A DNA stretch of 64,000 bases from Citrobacter amalonaticus (lineage in GTDB: Bacteria; Pseudomonadota; Gammaproteobacteria; Enterobacterales; Enterobacteriaceae). The position numbers and the translations under genes are program-made. Numbering within the stretch: position 1 is the first letter of the stretch; the number at the start of each line of letters is the position of its first letter. Below, piece by piece: positions 34,622-48,361 of this stretch. The stretch is from positions 744,001 to 808,000 of the forward strand of contig JARDVN010000001.1 of assembly GCA_028994555.1 (NCBI GenBank). The letters run 5' to 3'. The notes under the pieces are model-generated. The model did no database searches, had not been told where the DNA came from, and saw only the letters and a list, made by a program, of their open reading frames with translations.

Positions 34622-35553
34622 ATGACTGAACAACAACAAATTAGCCGCTCCCAGGCCTGGCTGGAAAGTTTACGACCCAAGACCCTACCGCTCGCCTTTG
34701 CGGCGATCATCGTCGGTACGGCCCTGGCATGGTGGCAGGGATACTTTGATCCGCTGGTCGCCCTGCTGGCGTTGATTACAGCAGGGCTGCTGCAAATCCT
34801 GTCGAACCTTGCCAACGATTATGGCGATGCCGTTAAGGGCAGCGACAAACCGGACCGCATCGGACCGCTGCGGGGGGATGCAAAAAAGGCGTCATTACTC
34901 AGCAGGAGATGAAGCGCGCGCTGATTATCACCGTCGTACTTATTTGCGTGTCCGGTCTGTCGCTGGTTGCCGTCGCGTGTCGCACGCCGGCGGATTTTGT
35001 CGGTTTCCTGGTGCTGGGTGTGCTGTCGATCATTGCCGCCATCACCTATACCGTGGGCAATCGTCCGTATGGCTACATCGGTCTGGGCGATATTTCCGTG
35101 CTGGTCTTCTTTGGCTGGCTGAGCGTGATGGGCAGTTGGTATCTGCAGGCGCATACGCTAATCCCGGCGCTGATTCTCCCGGCAACCGCCTGTGGGTTGC
35201 TGGCGACTGCGGTGCTTAACATCAATAACCTTCGCGATATTAACAGTGACCGGGAAAACGGGAAAAACACATTAGTCGTCCGCCTCGGCGCCGTGAATGC
35301 CCGCCGTTACCATGCCTGTCTGCTGATAGGGACACTGATCTGCCTGGCACTGTTTAACCTGCTTTCGTTGCAAAGCCCGTGGGGCTGGCTGTTCCTGCTG
35401 GCCGCGCCAGTGCTGGTAAAACAGGCGCGTTACGTGATGCGCCAGATGGAACCGGCAGCGATGCGCCCGATGCTTGAACGTACGGTAAAAGCCGCGTTAC
35501 TGACTAACCTGCTGTTTGTTGTCGGGATTTTCTTAAGTCAGTGGGGAAGATAA
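34622..35553 (+). CDS. menA: MenA, DHNA octaprenyltransferase (two adjacent frameshifts)
   Basis: UbiA-family membrane prenyltransferase (309 aa after repair) attaching the octaprenyl chain to 1,4-dihydroxy-2-naphthoate in menaquinone synthesis. The Asp-rich motifs NDYGDAVKGSDKPDR and NNLRDINSDRENGK bind the diphosphate. Two runs are each one base long: G6 34872-34877 and A6 34882-34887. Correcting both gives GPLRGMQKGVITQQEMKRAL. This is the one place where an A run and a G run ten bases apart both slipped. Confidence 0.95.
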
Positions 35554-35645
35554 CTGACAAATATCAATTAACAATTGATGATTTTGCCAACAGTACACAT
35601 AGCGCGATATACTAAAAATTCTCGCAGCAACTGAACGTTAAGCCT

Positions 35646-36131
35646 ATGAAATACGATACTTCCGAGCTTTGTGACATCTATCAAGAGGATGTCAACGTCG
35701 TGGAACCACTGTTCTCTAACTTTGGAGGACGGTCGTCGTTTGGCGGACAAATCGTCACGGTGAAATGTTTCGAGGACAACGGGTTGCTCTATGATCTGCT
35801 CGAACAAAATGGCCGTGGTCGCATTCTGCTGGTTGATGGCGGCGGTTCTGTCCGTCGTGCGCTGGTCGACGCCGAACTGGCGCGTCTGGCGGTACAGAAT
35901 GAATGGGAAGGGCTGGTCATTTACGGCGCGGTGCGTCAGGTAGACGATCTGGAAGAACTGGACATCGGCATTCAGGCGATTGCCGCGATTCCGGTAGGCG
36001 CCGCAGGTGAAGGGATTGGGGAAAGCGATATCCGCGTGAATTTCGGCGGCGTGACGTTCTTCTCCGGCGACCATCTGTACGCCGACAACACGGGAATCAT
36101 CCTTTCCGAAGATCCTCTCGATATCGAGTGA
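35646..36131 (+). CDS. rraA: RraA, regulator of RNase E
   Basis: 161-aa trimeric protein that binds RNase E and the RhlB helicase and inhibits mRNA decay. Sequence [20 protein letters not shown] and [19 protein letters not shown] are nearly identical to E. coli. Followed by a strong terminator. Confidence 0.97.
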   Translation: MKYDTSELCDIYQEDVNVVEPLFSNFGGRSSFGGQIVTVKCFEDNGLLYDLLEQNGRGRILLVDGGGSVRRALVDAELARLAVQNEWEGLVIYGAVRQVDDLEELDIGIQAIAAIPVGAAGEGIGESDIRVNFGGVTFFSGDHLYADNTGIILSEDPLDIE

Positions 36132-36135
36132 TCGA

Positions 36136-36163
36136 AAAAGGCACCGCAAGGTGCCTTTTTTTA
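36136..36163 (+). terminator. Terminator after rraA
   Basis: AAAAAGGCACC-GCAA-GGTGCCTTTTTTT. Confidence 0.93.
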
Positions 36164-36183
36164 TGCGCGGTGTCATCTGAGAC

Positions 36184-36225
36184 AATGCCGGATGGCGGCG
36201 CAAGCGCCTTATCCGGCCTACAAGC
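36184..36225. repeat. REP element
   Basis: GCCGGATGGCGGCGCAAGCG with CTTATCCGGCCTAC: a single REP palindrome between convergent rraA and zapB. Confidence 0.85.
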
Positions 36226-36237
36226 TACTTGCGCATG

Positions 36238-36276
36238 AATCCCCAGGAGCGTAGTAAACTACGTGACTGGGGTGAA
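36238..36276. other. Structured intergenic hairpin between rraA and zapB
   Basis: CCCCAG and CTGGGG arms enclose an inner hairpin CGTAGTAAACTACG. A two-tier stem of this sort suggests a folded RNA 3' end or a repeat unit; no function is assigned. Confidence 0.45.
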
Positions 36277-36318
36277 TACGCGCAGCCAACGCCGCCATAA
36301 CGTGAAAAATGACGAGGA

Positions 36319-39329
<3,011 letters not shown>

Positions 39330-39339
39330 TCGTAAATGG

Positions 39340-39382
39340 CCGGGTGACGACGCGAAAGCGTCTTATCCGGCCAACAGATACT
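39340..39382. repeat. REP element between glpK and glpX
   Basis: GGCCGGGTGACGACGCGAAA with GCGTCTTATCCGGCCAAC. Confidence 0.75.
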
Positions 39383-39477
39383 ATTACGGCGGGGGGCCAA
39401 CCCCGCACACACATCAATAATTTCACGCCCTCCCCTGTGCTACACTTCGCGCCATTCCTTTTTGCTACGAGTTTGCT

Positions 39478-40488
39478 ATGAGACGAGAACTTGCCATCGA
39501 ATTTTCCCGCGTAACCGAAGCGGCGGCGCTGGCTGGCTACAAATGGTTAGGACGCGGTGACAAAAACACCGCCGACGGCGCGGCGGTTAACGCCATGCGC
39601 ATTATGCTAAACCAGGTCAACATTGACGGAACCATTGTGATCGGCGAAGGCGAGATCGACGAAGCGCCGATGCTCTACATCGGTGAGAAAGTCGGTACCG
39701 GTCGCGGCGACGCGGTGGATATTGCCGTCGACCCCATTGAAGGCACGCGAATGACGGCAATGGGCCAGGCCAACGCGTTGGCCGTTCTGGCCGTGGGTGA
39801 CAAGGGTTGCTTCCTGAACGCACCTGATATGTATATGGAAAAGCTGATTGTCGGACCGGGCGCAAAAGGCAGCATCGATCTCAACCTGCCGCTGGAAACG
39901 AATCTGCGTAATATCGCCAACGCGCTGGGCAAACCGTTGCGCGAGCTGACGGTAACGATCCTGGCAAAACCCCGTCACGATGAGGTGATCGCAGAGATGG
40001 CGAAGCTTGGCGTGCGTGTATTCGCGATTCCTGATGGCGATGTGGCCGCGTCCATCCTGACCTGCATGCCGGACAGTGAAGTCGATGTGCTGTACGGGAT
40101 TGGCGGTGCGCCGGAAGGTGTGGTGTCCGCCGCAGTGATCCGCGCGCTGGATGGCGATATGCAGGGCCGCCTGCTGGCGCGTCATGATGTCAAAGGCGAC
40201 AGCGATGAAAACCGCCGCATCGGCGAACAGGAACTGGCGCGCTGTCAGGCAATGGGCATCGAGGCCGGTAAAGCGCTGCGTCTGGATGAAATGGCTCGCA
40301 GCGACAACGTCATCTTCTCCGCAACCGGCATCACCAAAGGCGATCTGCTGGATGGCATTAGCCGTAAGGGCAATATCGCCACTACCGAAACGCTGCTGAT
40401 CCGCGGTAAGTCACGCACCATCCGCCGTATTCAGTCGATTCACTATCTCGACCGTAAAGACCCGGACGTGCAGGCGCACATCCTGTAA
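39478..40488 (+). CDS. glpX: GlpX, class II fructose-1,6-bisphosphatase
   Basis: 336-aa Mn-dependent phosphatase of gluconeogenesis. VDPIEGTRMTAMGQANALAV is the metal and phosphate site; VIGEGEIDEAPMLYIGEKVG is the N-terminal signature. Third gene of glpFKX. Confidence 0.97.
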   Translation: MRRELAIEFSRVTEAAALAGYKWLGRGDKNTADGAAVNAMRIMLNQVNIDGTIVIGEGEIDEAPMLYIGEKVGTGRGDAVDIAVDPIEGTRMTAMGQANALAVLAVGDKGCFLNAPDMYMEKLIVGPGAKGSIDLNLPLETNLRNIANALGKPLRELTVTILAKPRHDEVIAEMAKLGVRVFAIPDGDVAASILTCMPDSEVDVLYGIGGAPEGVVSAAVIRALDGDMQGRLLARHDVKGDSDENRRIGEQELARCQAMGIEAGKALRLDEMARSDNVIFSATGITKGDLLDGISRKGNIATTETLLIRGKSRTIRRIQSIHYLDRKDPDVQAHIL

Positions 40489-40506
40489 TTGATTTGTTCG
40501 TTCGAG

Positions 40507-40540
40507 CCTTCCAGCCCCTCCGGGGCTGGAAATCTTTCCG
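40507..40540 (+). terminator. Terminator after glpX
   Basis: TTCCAGCCCC-TCC-GGGGCTGGAA followed by ATCTTT. Confidence 0.85.
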
Positions 40541-40585
40541 CCAACAAACGAAGATAAGGGGACGAGACCCGTACAGGAGAAAACC

Positions 40586-41332
40586 ATGGCAGATTGGGTA
40601 ACAGGCAAAGTCACAAAGGTACAGAACTGGACCGATGCCCTGTTTAGTCTGACCGTTCACGCCCCCGTTCATCCCTTCACCGCCGGTCAATTTACCAAGC
40701 TTGGCCTTGAGATTGACGGCGAGCGCGTCCAGCGCGCTTACTCGTATGTGAATGCCCCTGACAATCCCGATCTGGAGTTTTACCTGGTCACCGTGCCTGA
40801 CGGTAAGCTCAGCCCGCGTCTGGCAGCACTCAAGCCCGGTGATGAAGTACAGGTGGTGAGCGAAGCCGCTGGTTTCTTTGTGCTGGATGAGGTGCCTGAC
40901 TGCGACACGCTGTGGATGCTGGCAACCGGTACCGCCATCGGCCCCTATTTATCGATTCTGCAACTGGGCAAAGACCTTGAGCGTTTTAAAAACCTGGTGC
41001 TGGTGCATGCTGCGCGATACGCCGCGGATTTAAGCTATCTGCCGCTGATGCTGGCGTTGCAAAAACGCTACGAAGGTAAACTGCGGATCCAGACGGTGGT
41101 GAGCCGTGAAACGGTCTCAGGTTCACTGACTGGTCGCGTTCCGGCACTGATTGAGAGTGGTGAACTGGAAACAGCGGTGGGCTTACCGATCGATAAAGAG
41201 ACCAGCCATGTGATGCTGTGTGGGAACCCGCAGATGGTCCGCGACACGCAGCAGCTACTGAAGGAGACCCGACAGATGACGAAACACCTTCGTCGCCGAC
41301 CGGGCCATATGACCGCCGAGCATTACTGGTAA
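40586..41332 (+). CDS. fpr: Fpr, ferredoxin/flavodoxin-NADP+ reductase
   Basis: 248-aa FAD enzyme transferring electrons between NADPH and flavodoxin or ferredoxin. FAD motif RAYSYVNAPD, NADP motif ATGTAIGPYLSIL, and a C-terminal HYW. SoxRS control is expected from relatives. CAGGAG precedes the ATG. Confidence 0.97.
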   Translation: MADWVTGKVTKVQNWTDALFSLTVHAPVHPFTAGQFTKLGLEIDGERVQRAYSYVNAPDNPDLEFYLVTVPDGKLSPRLAALKPGDEVQVVSEAAGFFVLDEVPDCDTLWMLATGTAIGPYLSILQLGKDLERFKNLVLVHAARYAADLSYLPLMLALQKRYEGKLRIQTVVSRETVSGSLTGRVPALIESGELETAVGLPIDKETSHVMLCGNPQMVRDTQQLLKETRQMTKHLRRRPGHMTAEHYW

Positions 41333-41336
41333 TACG

Positions 41337-41395
41337 GCGCCGGATGAACGTGCTGCCTCAACCGGCCTACCGTAGGCCGGGCAAGCGCCGCTGGC
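41337..41395. repeat. REP element between fpr and yiiR
   Basis: GCGCCGGATGAACGTG...CCGGCCTAC and GTAGGCCGGGCAAGCG: two inverted units between convergent genes. Confidence 0.75.
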
Positions 41396-41401
41396 TACAG
41401 T

Positions 41402-41830
41402 TTATGGCGCTGATTTAAACGCGACATCCTGCGTGTCTTTACCGTATTTATTTTCGCCCTGGGTGCCGACAAACGCCCCCAGGTCGATAATCGTCATGAT
41501 GAGGATCAGCGTCGGCACAAAGCGTCCGACCACCCATTGCCACATCCCCGGCAAAATGGCCCAGTTGCCGGCTAACAACATCCAGGCAAGAATAATCAAT
41601 AACGCCCACAGCCCTGAACGCCCACGATCGTGCAGACGTTTCACCGTAACCGCCGCCGTCGGCCAGAGCAGACACACCAGGGCAAAGGGCGCTATCTGAT
41701 CAGGAAGTAATTTTTGACTCTCGAGCGAAAACAGAACCACCATGCTGAGTATCCACAGCACAATCCAGATCCAGAAATCACGGCGTCCAATACGCCCTTT
41801 AAATGAGAATAACCACTGCTGTAGGGTCAT
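41402..41830 (-). CDS. yiiR: YiiR, DUF805 membrane protein
   Basis: 142-aa inner-membrane protein with four hydrophobic segments. The DUF805 motifs FKGRIGRRDFWIW at the N-terminus and TVKRLHDRGRSGLWAL in the middle are clear. Function unknown in the family. Confidence 0.9.
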   Translation of the reverse strand: MTLQQWLFSFKGRIGRRDFWIWIVLWILSMVVLFSLESQKLLPDQIAPFALVCLLWPTAAVTVKRLHDRGRSGLWALLIILAWMLLAGNWAILPGMWQWVVGRFVPTLILIMTIIDLGAFVGTQGENKYGKDTQDVAFKSAP

Positions 41831-41930
41831 GCCTGTTCCTAAAAAATGACTGTCTTCGATAGTTTACCCTTTTGACAAGCCAGACGGTTATCGTTTTAAT
41901 CGTGGACAGTCATAACGAAAGGTAAGATTG

Positions 41931-42527
41931 ATGAAGCCAGGATGTTCACTGTTTTTATTATTGTTTTCGGCGATGCTCTCCGGCACGCCGGCGCTGGCGG
42001 CTGAGCCATTGGTGGCCACCACCGCACCGTATTTACTCGCCGGAGCGCCCACATTTGACCTTTCCATCAGCCAGTTTCGCGAAAACTTTAATAGCCAAAA
42101 TCCGAAGCTTACCTTAAATGAATTCCGCGCCATCGACAGCAATCGCGACAAGGCCAACCTCACCCGCGCGGCCAGCAAAATAAATGAGAATCTGTATGCC
42201 TCAACCGCCCTTGAGCGCGGGACGCTGAAGATCAAGAGCATGCAGATAACCTGGCTGCCTATTCAGGGCCCGGAACAAAAAGCAGCAAAAACCAAAGCTC
42301 TGGAATATATGGCAGCGGTCATCCGCACCGTAGCCCCTCTACTGACCAAAGAGCAGAGCCAGAAAAAGCTGCAGAAACTCCTCGCCGCGGGAAAAAATAA
42401 GCGCTATTACGCGGAAACCGAAGGCGCAATTCGCTATGTAGTCGCAGATAACGGCGAAAAAGGGCTGACCTTCGCAGTTGAACCGATTAAGCTGACGTTA
42501 TCTGAAAACCTGGATGGGTCCAATTGA
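41931..42527 (+). CDS. yiiQ: YiiQ, DUF1454 periplasmic protein
   Basis: 198-aa protein with signal peptide MKPGCSLFLLLFSAMLSGTP-ALA. The mature part (YLLAGAPTFDLSISQFRENF, ALERGTLKIKSMQITWLPIQ) matches E. coli YiiQ. Function unknown. ATG at 41931 chosen over a TTG three bases earlier. Confidence 0.92.
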   Translation: MKPGCSLFLLLFSAMLSGTPALAAEPLVATTAPYLLAGAPTFDLSISQFRENFNSQNPKLTLNEFRAIDSNRDKANLTRAASKINENLYASTALERGTLKIKSMQITWLPIQGPEQKAAKTKALEYMAAVIRTVAPLLTKEQSQKKLQKLLAAGKNKRYYAETEGAIRYVVADNGEKGLTFAVEPIKLTLSENLDGSN

Positions 42528-42639
42528 TGATAAAAAGCAAAGCCTTTCCAGGGAGTGATCTCTATACTGTTTCACAGACCATGCTGCCCTGAGGGGCGGC
42601 CATCTTCCTTAATTCGCTGACAAAGCGTGGAGAATAAAA

Positions 42640-43407
42640 ATGCGACATCCTTTAGTGATGGGTAACTGGAAACTGAACGGCAGCCGCCACATGGTAAACG
42701 AACTGGTTGCTAACCTGCGTAAAGAGCTGGCTGGCGTTGCTGGCTGTGCGGTAGCGATCGCACCGCCGGAAATGTACATCGACCTGGCCAAACACGCGGC
42801 GGCCGGTAGCCACATCATCCTGGGCGCACAGAACGTTGACCTGAACCTGTCCGGCGCATTTACCGGTGAAACAAGCGCTGAAATGCTGAAAGACATCGGC
42901 GCGCAGTACATCATCATCGGCCACTCTGAGCGTCGTACGTACCACAAAGAGTCTGACGAACTGATCGCGAAAAAATTCGCCGTGCTGAAAGAGCAGGGTC
43001 TGACTCCCGTTCTGTGCATCGGTGAAACCGAAGCTGAAAACGAAGCAGGCAAAACTGAAGAAGTCTGCGCACGTCAGATCGACGCAGTGCTGAAAACACA
43101 GGGCGCGGCTGCATTCGAAGGCGTGGTTATCGCTTACGAACCCGTTTGGGCAATCGGCACCGGCAAATCTGCCACGCCGGCTCAGGCACAGGCTGTTCAC
43201 AAATTCATTCGTGACCACATTGCCAAAGCGGACGCAAAAATTGCTGAGCAGGTCATCATCCAGTACGGCGGTTCTGTAAACGCAGCTAACGCGGCAGAAC
43301 TGTTCGCTCAGCCGGATATCGACGGCGCGCTGGTGGGCGGTGCTTCTCTGAAAGCTGACGCTTTCGCTGTGATCGTTAAAGCAGCTGAAGCGGCAAAACA
43401 GGCTTAA
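42640..43407 (+). CDS. tpiA: TpiA, triosephosphate isomerase
   Basis: 255-aa TIM barrel. Lys11 in GNWKLNG, the His electrophile in IIIGHSERR and the catalytic Glu in [11 protein letters not shown] are all present. AGCGTGGAGAATA upstream of the ATG. Confidence 0.98.
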   Translation: MRHPLVMGNWKLNGSRHMVNELVANLRKELAGVAGCAVAIAPPEMYIDLAKHAAAGSHIILGAQNVDLNLSGAFTGETSAEMLKDIGAQYIIIGHSERRTYHKESDELIAKKFAVLKEQGLTPVLCIGETEAENEAGKTEEVCARQIDAVLKTQGAAAFEGVVIAYEPVWAIGTGKSATPAQAQAVHKFIRDHIAKADAKIAEQVIIQYGGSVNAANAAELFAQPDIDGALVGGASLKADAFAVIVKAAEAAKQA

Positions 43408-43411
43408 GTTG

Positions 43412-43445
43412 TTGAGCCGGGGGGAATCGCTCCTCCGGCTTCTCC
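43412..43445 (+). terminator. Terminator after tpiA
   Basis: GAGCCGG and CCGGCTTCTCC arms around a short loop; lies between the convergent tpiA and transporter genes. Confidence 0.65.
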
Positions 43446-43450
43446 TTGTA

Positions 43451-44924
43451 TTACCAGTATCCCAGCCAGTGCCACCAGAAAGCGCCCGTCACCGCCCAGA
43501 TAGTCAGGTTCACCACACTCATCACCAGTCCCGTTTTCCACCATTCCGCCAGCGTGGCGTAACCCGAGCCAAAAATAATCGGCGCCGTGCCCGTTCCGTA
43601 GTGCGTGAGCGACATCATCAGCGAGGATGAGAAACCGAGCATCAGGCCGAGCAGTGCTGGCGGCGCGCCCAGGCTTAATCCGGCGATGAAGAAGGCAGAG
43701 AACATGGCGGTGATATGCGCCGTAGTGCTGGCGAAAAAATAGTGAGAATAGACGTACAGCAGAATGAGTAGCAGCGTTGCGATGCTCCAGTGAACGCCAA
43801 GATGATCAATCGCTGTCCCTACGCTCGTTGCCAGCCAACCCACCAGCCCCAGCTTGCTGAGAAAATCCGCCATCATCACCAGTGCGGCGAACCAGACAAT
43901 GGTATCCCAGGCGCCGCGGCACTTAAGGATATCCTCCCAGTTGAGTACGCCAGTGAGCAACAGAATCGATAAACCGATCAGCGCCGCGCTGGTAGGGTTA
44001 ACAGTCCAGCCGTTGCCCATGATCATCGCGGGAACGCCAGCCCACAAGCAGAGCAGCAAAATGAACACCGCCAACGTGATTTTTTCCGCCAGCGACAGCG
44101 GGCCGAGAAGATCCAGCTTTTGTCGGGCGAACTGCGGCGCGTTCGGCGTGCGGGTAATGGCGGGCGGATAGAGCCACCAGATGACGATGGGCATCACAAT
44201 CAGCGAAACTACCGCCGGAAGGAGCGCAGCCATCGCCCACATCCCCCCAGGTCATATTCAGTACTCCATCCGTCCCCTTCGTTAAAAAGCTGACGATCAA
44301 CGGGTTAGGGGCGGTTGCGGTGATAAACATCGCCGAGCTGATCGGGTTAATGTTGTAGTTCACCAGCGCCAGATATCGCCCCGTAGATCCATTTTCGCGA
44401 TCGCCCGGCTGAGATCCCAGGCTATCCGCTATCGCACGCATGACCGGGTGGATAATCCCGCCACCGCGCGCCGTATTGCTTGGGGTGACGGGAGCAATCA
44501 GCGTTTCAGCGAGTGTTAATGCCCACGCGATACCTAAGGTTCGCTTACCAAACAACGCAATAAATCCGTAGCCGATACGCGCCCCAAGTCCTGTTTTCAG
44601 CAAGCTTTGCGACAGCATGATCGACAAACCGATCAACCAGATCAGTTGGTTGGAAAAGCCGCTCAGCGCATCGTTAAGTGCCGCAGAAGGTTTACCGGGA
44701 TTCGTCACGCCGGTCATCGCCACCAGCATGATCGCCACAATCGCAATCGCGCCAATGGGCATCGCTTTACCGATAATCGCCGCAATCGTGCCGATAAACA
44801 GCGCCAGCAGATGCCACGCCTGTGGCGTCACGTTTGCGGGACAAGGGATGATAAACCAGATAGTCAGCGTGATAACGATAGAGATAACGGCGGGCCAACA
44901 ACGCACGGGAGTCAATCTTTCCAT
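43451..44924 (-). CDS. DASS/SLC13-family anion transporter (CitT/TtdT-like; frameshifted)
   Basis: 490 aa after repair, about 12-14 membrane segments. Family features: APVTPSNTARGGGIIHPVM and SAMFITATAPNPLIV in the first half and YFFASTTAHITAMFSAFFIA in the second, the di-/tricarboxylate exchanger pattern. C6 at 44243-44248 breaks the frame; five restores MTWGMWAMAALLPAVV. It is followed upstream by a second, different DASS gene on the same strand. Substrate (citrate, tartrate, 2-oxoglutarate or malate type) not determined. Not at this position in E. coli K-12. Confidence 0.85.
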
Positions 44925-45034
44925 GGATCAATCCTTGAGTATCCTGCGCATAAGTATGCGTTCCGGTATTAACCGTCATTCGTGCCGGTAAAACTCACCG
45001 CCCTCTCACAAAAACTAAAAATCAGGCCTGTACC

Positions 45035-46339
45035 CTACAATTTTCCTAATAAATTAAACCACGCGTAGTCCAGCGGCAGCAAAACCAGATACGTCATCAC
45101 CGCCAGCACCAGACACAGCAACATCCCGGCCCTCGCCGGCACTCTTCCCAATGCCATCGCCACCACAATAGGCGACGCCTGATACGGCAGCAGCGGCGTT
45201 GAGTAGCCCAATACCTGAATCATGATCACCGACAGCAGCGGAAAGTGCGTTGCCTCAGAAAAGCTTTGCGCCAGGGTGGTATACAGCGCCGGAACACCGT
45301 TAGCGGTCATAATAAAGTTAAGCGCGGTGGTGATACCGGTCAGGGCGAGAAAACTGGTGAACGGTTTCTCCGGGTCCAGCGGCATTACCTGCAGCAGCGC
45401 CTCGCCAACCGCATCGCCAATGCCGGTTTGCGTTACGACGCTCGCCAGCCCAAGAATACCGGCAACATAAATGCAGGTACGGATGTTAACCCCTGCGGAA
45501 AACTCCTCTCCGTTGATAAACCCGACACGCGGTAGCAGAGTGATAACCGCCGCCGCCAGCCCGGTCCACGCAGGGCCAATACCATGCCAGCTTTCACTGA
45601 CCCACATTACCAGCACCACTCCCAGCATCCAGGCCAGCCGTTTTTCATCGCGGCTCATCGGTTCCGGCGGCGTTAACTCACGCGGAGCATGGGGTTTTCC
45701 AGGAAACAGCCAGCAGATCAGCGCAATCAACAGCCCACCTTTCAGCCAGCCTAATACCGGCGTATGCAGCAGCAAGTAAGGCAGATAATTCAGGTGGATG
45801 CCGTACGAACCTTCCGCCGCCCCACTCATCACGAGGTTCGGCACGTTCGCAGGCAGAATGGTAGCGGAAAGCTGGAAAGTGCCAAACCCGACGGCAAGCG
45901 CGAGTCCGAACCACGCACGAGTGCCATCGAGGATCCCGGCACGCTTCGCCATCGCCGCAACAACGGGCATCAGCAACGCGATACGCCCCATATTGGAGGG
46001 CATCACAAACGCCAGCGCATAGCTCAGCAGCACCACGCTTGAGACCATCAACGGCCAGGATTCCGTCAGCCGGGATGACAACGCCCGCGCCGCCCTGTCC
46101 GCCAGCCCGGTTTTGCGGATCGCCACACCCAGCACAAAGCCGCTGAACACCAGCCAGAACGCTGAGGAGGCAAAGCCGCCAAAGATAACGTCCGGCGGGG
46201 CGATTTTCGACACCATCGCTACGGTGAAAAACAGCAGCGCGGTGATGAATTCCGGCAAGAGAGAGCTCGCCCAGAGCAGAATAGTGACAACCACCACCAG
46301 CGAAGGCAGAAACAGAGGGTGTGAAAACCAGAGCGACAT
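45035..46339 (-). CDS. SLC13/DASS-type permease, second member
   Basis: 434-aa membrane protein with about 11 segments. LPEFITALLFFTVAMVSKIA, FVMPSNMGRIALLMPVVAAM and ANGVPALYTTLAQSF recall the anion-transporter fold, but the sequence is only distantly like the neighbouring transporter. It is upstream of it on the same strand with a 110-bp gap, so they may be co-transcribed. Substrate unknown. Confidence 0.75.
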   Translation of the reverse strand: MSLWFSHPLFLPSLVVVVTILLWASSLLPEFITALLFFTVAMVSKIAPPDVIFGGFASSAFWLVFSGFVLGVAIRKTGLADRAARALSSRLTESWPLMVSSVVLLSYALAFVMPSNMGRIALLMPVVAAMAKRAGILDGTRAWFGLALAVGFGTFQLSATILPANVPNLVMSGAAEGSYGIHLNYLPYLLLHTPVLGWLKGGLLIALICWLFPGKPHAPRELTPPEPMSRDEKRLAWMLGVVLVMWVSESWHGIGPAWTGLAAAVITLLPRVGFINGEEFSAGVNIRTCIYVAGILGLASVVTQTGIGDAVGEALLQVMPLDPEKPFTSFLALTGITTALNFIMTANGVPALYTTLAQSFSEATHFPLLSVIMIQVLGYSTPLLPYQASPIVVAMALGRVPARAGMLLCLVLAVMTYLVLLPLDYAWFNLLGKL

Positions 46340-46412
46340 GCCTGTCTCCTGTTGTTTTTTTCAACAAGAATACGGGGACAGGCAACGAGAGTAAACGCCA
46401 GATTAGGTGGGG

Positions 46413-47162
46413 TTACTGGAGAATATCACATTGATGATCCTGAATTTCCTCTGCCGATGCGCGGTTAAGCGCCAGTAAATTACGCTGCGTCGCCAGCAGA
46501 ACAAAAGCGTCATCGCTTTGACGCGCCAGCGCCAGTGCATAGCTGCCCATTCGCTCACGCGCTTCCGGCACCTCTTCCGCCAGCATCATAAACGGGCTGC
46601 GCTGCGCCAGTTCGCTTTCCGTCACGCGACGGGCGAGATATTCGTGCCCGCGCAGTCCGCCCGGCAGCGGCAACCAGCGGGTGCTGATTTTGGCCTGGTT
46701 AGCGTCCAGTTGCGCTCTGACGTCAGGACGCAGGCAGGAGATATGAATGTGGAAATGATTTTGCGTCCGTCCGCTGCGCGAGTTGATTGCCAGCGAAACG
46801 GCGCTGTCCGGAATATCCCGGCCATACTTCTTGCTCATAAAGTCGCGTGACTGCCAGGCCAGCCAGAAGAAATTCGGCGTGTATTGTTCCACCAGCAGCG
46901 GACTTTCGGTGCCGTTAATGCGGTAAGTCGGCATAAGCAAATATTGCAGTGGGCCATTGCGATCTTTAAAGACCACATATCCGGCATCGGCCTTCACTTC
47001 GGCGCATGGCGCCGGATTTTGATGCTGCAACTGATTGGGCAGACATTGTTCAAGGACAATCTGGCGCAACGCATCCGGGTTTCCGGCCAGCTTCCAGTAG
47101 CCGAAACCTGCCGCAGCAGCAATAACGACCACGGCCAGTAGTCCATAGCCAGTTTTTTTCAT
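46413..47162 (-). CDS. cdh: Cdh, CDP-diacylglycerol pyrophosphatase
   Basis: 249-aa membrane-anchored enzyme (N-terminal segment [20 protein letters not shown]) that hydrolyses CDP-diacylglycerol to phosphatidate and CMP. The HIT-like motif NHFHIHISC is the catalytic site. The start at 47162 matches E. coli; an upstream start would add a basic leader without support. Confidence 0.94.
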   Translation of the reverse strand: MKKTGYGLLAVVVIAAAAGFGYWKLAGNPDALRQIVLEQCLPNQLQHQNPAPCAEVKADAGYVVFKDRNGPLQYLLMPTYRINGTESPLLVEQYTPNFFWLAWQSRDFMSKKYGRDIPDSAVSLAINSRSGRTQNHFHIHISCLRPDVRAQLDANQAKISTRWLPLPGGLRGHEYLARRVTESELAQRSPFMMLAEEVPEARERMGSYALALARQSDDAFVLLATQRNLLALNRASAEEIQDHQCDILQ

Positions 47163-47217
47163 AACGCGTTCCCTGTATCTCAACGGCCTGCAAGAGTAAC
47201 GCAAAATGATGACAAAT

Positions 47218-47252
47218 AAAAAAAGCCCGACAGCAAAAGCTCCCGGGCCACG
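47218..47252 (-). terminator. Terminator after sbp
   Basis: On the minus strand AGCCCG...CGGGCT with an internal loop is followed by a seven-T tract. Confidence 0.75.
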
Positions 47253-47264
47253 TTTCAGTTGTGC

Positions 47265-48254
47265 TTAGCGCTTACTGATCTGATCAAACGTTCCGCCGTT
47301 TGAGAAATGTTCTTTCTGCGCTTTCGTCCAGCCGCCGAAGACGTCATCAATGGTGAAGAGCTTCAGCTTCGGAAACGCATTTTCGTATTTTTTCGCCACA
47401 TCCGCATCACGCGGACGGTAGTAGTTTTTCGCCGCGATCTCCTGACCTTCCGGTGAATAGAGATACTTCAGGTAGGCTTCGGCTACCGCCTGAGTCCCTT
47501 TCTTCTCAGTCACTTTATCCACAACGGAGACCGTCGGTTCAGCCAGAATGGATTCGCCCGGCGTCACGATTTCAAACTTATCTTTGCCCAGCTCATTGGT
47601 CGCCAGCAGCGCTTCGTTCTCCCACGCGATCAGTACATCACCGATGCCGCGCTCGACAAAGGTATTGGTCGAACCACGTGCGCCAGAGTCCAGCACTTCG
47701 ACGTTCTTAAACAGCGCCTTCACGAAATCCTGTGCTTTCGCCTGATCGTTGTTGTTGTGGTGCAGTGCATAACCCCACGCAGCCAGATAGTTCCAGCGTG
47801 CGCCGCCGGAGCTTTTCGGGTTCGGGGTGATCACAGAGACGCCAGGTTTAACCAGATCGTTCCAGTCATGGATTTGCTTCGGATTGCCTTTGCGAACCAG
47901 GAACACAATGGTGGAGGTGTAGGGTGCGGAATTATCCGGCAGGCGTTTGATCCAGTTTTTATCAATGCGCCCACGTTCAGCTATCGCATCAACATCATAG
48001 GCCAGCGCCAGCGTCACCACATCCGCCTCAATGCCGTTAATCACCGAGGTCGCCTGTTTGCCCGAACCGCCATGCGACTGTCGAATCACCACGTTATCGC
48101 CCGTTTCTTGCTTCCAGTGCGCGCTAAACGCTTTGTTGTACTGCTCGTACAGCTCACGCGTTGGATCGTAAGACACGTTCAGTAATTGAATATCCTTTGC
48201 CAGAACACCGCTGGATACCAGCAGCAAGGTTAACCCCACGCCCCATTTGTTCAT
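47265..48254 (-). CDS. sbp: Sbp, periplasmic sulfate-binding protein
   Basis: 329-aa solute-binding protein with signal peptide [51 protein letters not shown] and [20 protein letters not shown] are the sulfate-site motifs. Feeds the CysUWA ABC importer; CysB control is expected from relatives. Confidence 0.97.
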   Translation of the reverse strand: MNKWGVGLTLLLVSSGVLAKDIQLLNVSYDPTRELYEQYNKAFSAHWKQETGDNVVIRQSHGGSGKQATSVINGIEADVVTLALAYDVDAIAERGRIDKNWIKRLPDNSAPYTSTIVFLVRKGNPKQIHDWNDLVKPGVSVITPNPKSSGGARWNYLAAWGYALHHNNNDQAKAQDFVKALFKNVEVLDSGARGSTNTFVERGIGDVLIAWENEALLATNELGKDKFEIVTPGESILAEPTVSVVDKVTEKKGTQAVAEAYLKYLYSPEGQEIAAKNYYRPRDADVAKKYENAFPKLKLFTIDDVFGGWTKAQKEHFSNGGTFDQISKR

Positions 48255-48361
48255 CGCCCAACTCTCTTATGTTGTGTTGTGATGAGCAAAGCCTGCCAGA
48301 AAGGAATCCAAACATTAAAGAATAAAAAAAGATTGGCTATAACCTTGGGGAATATATGAAG

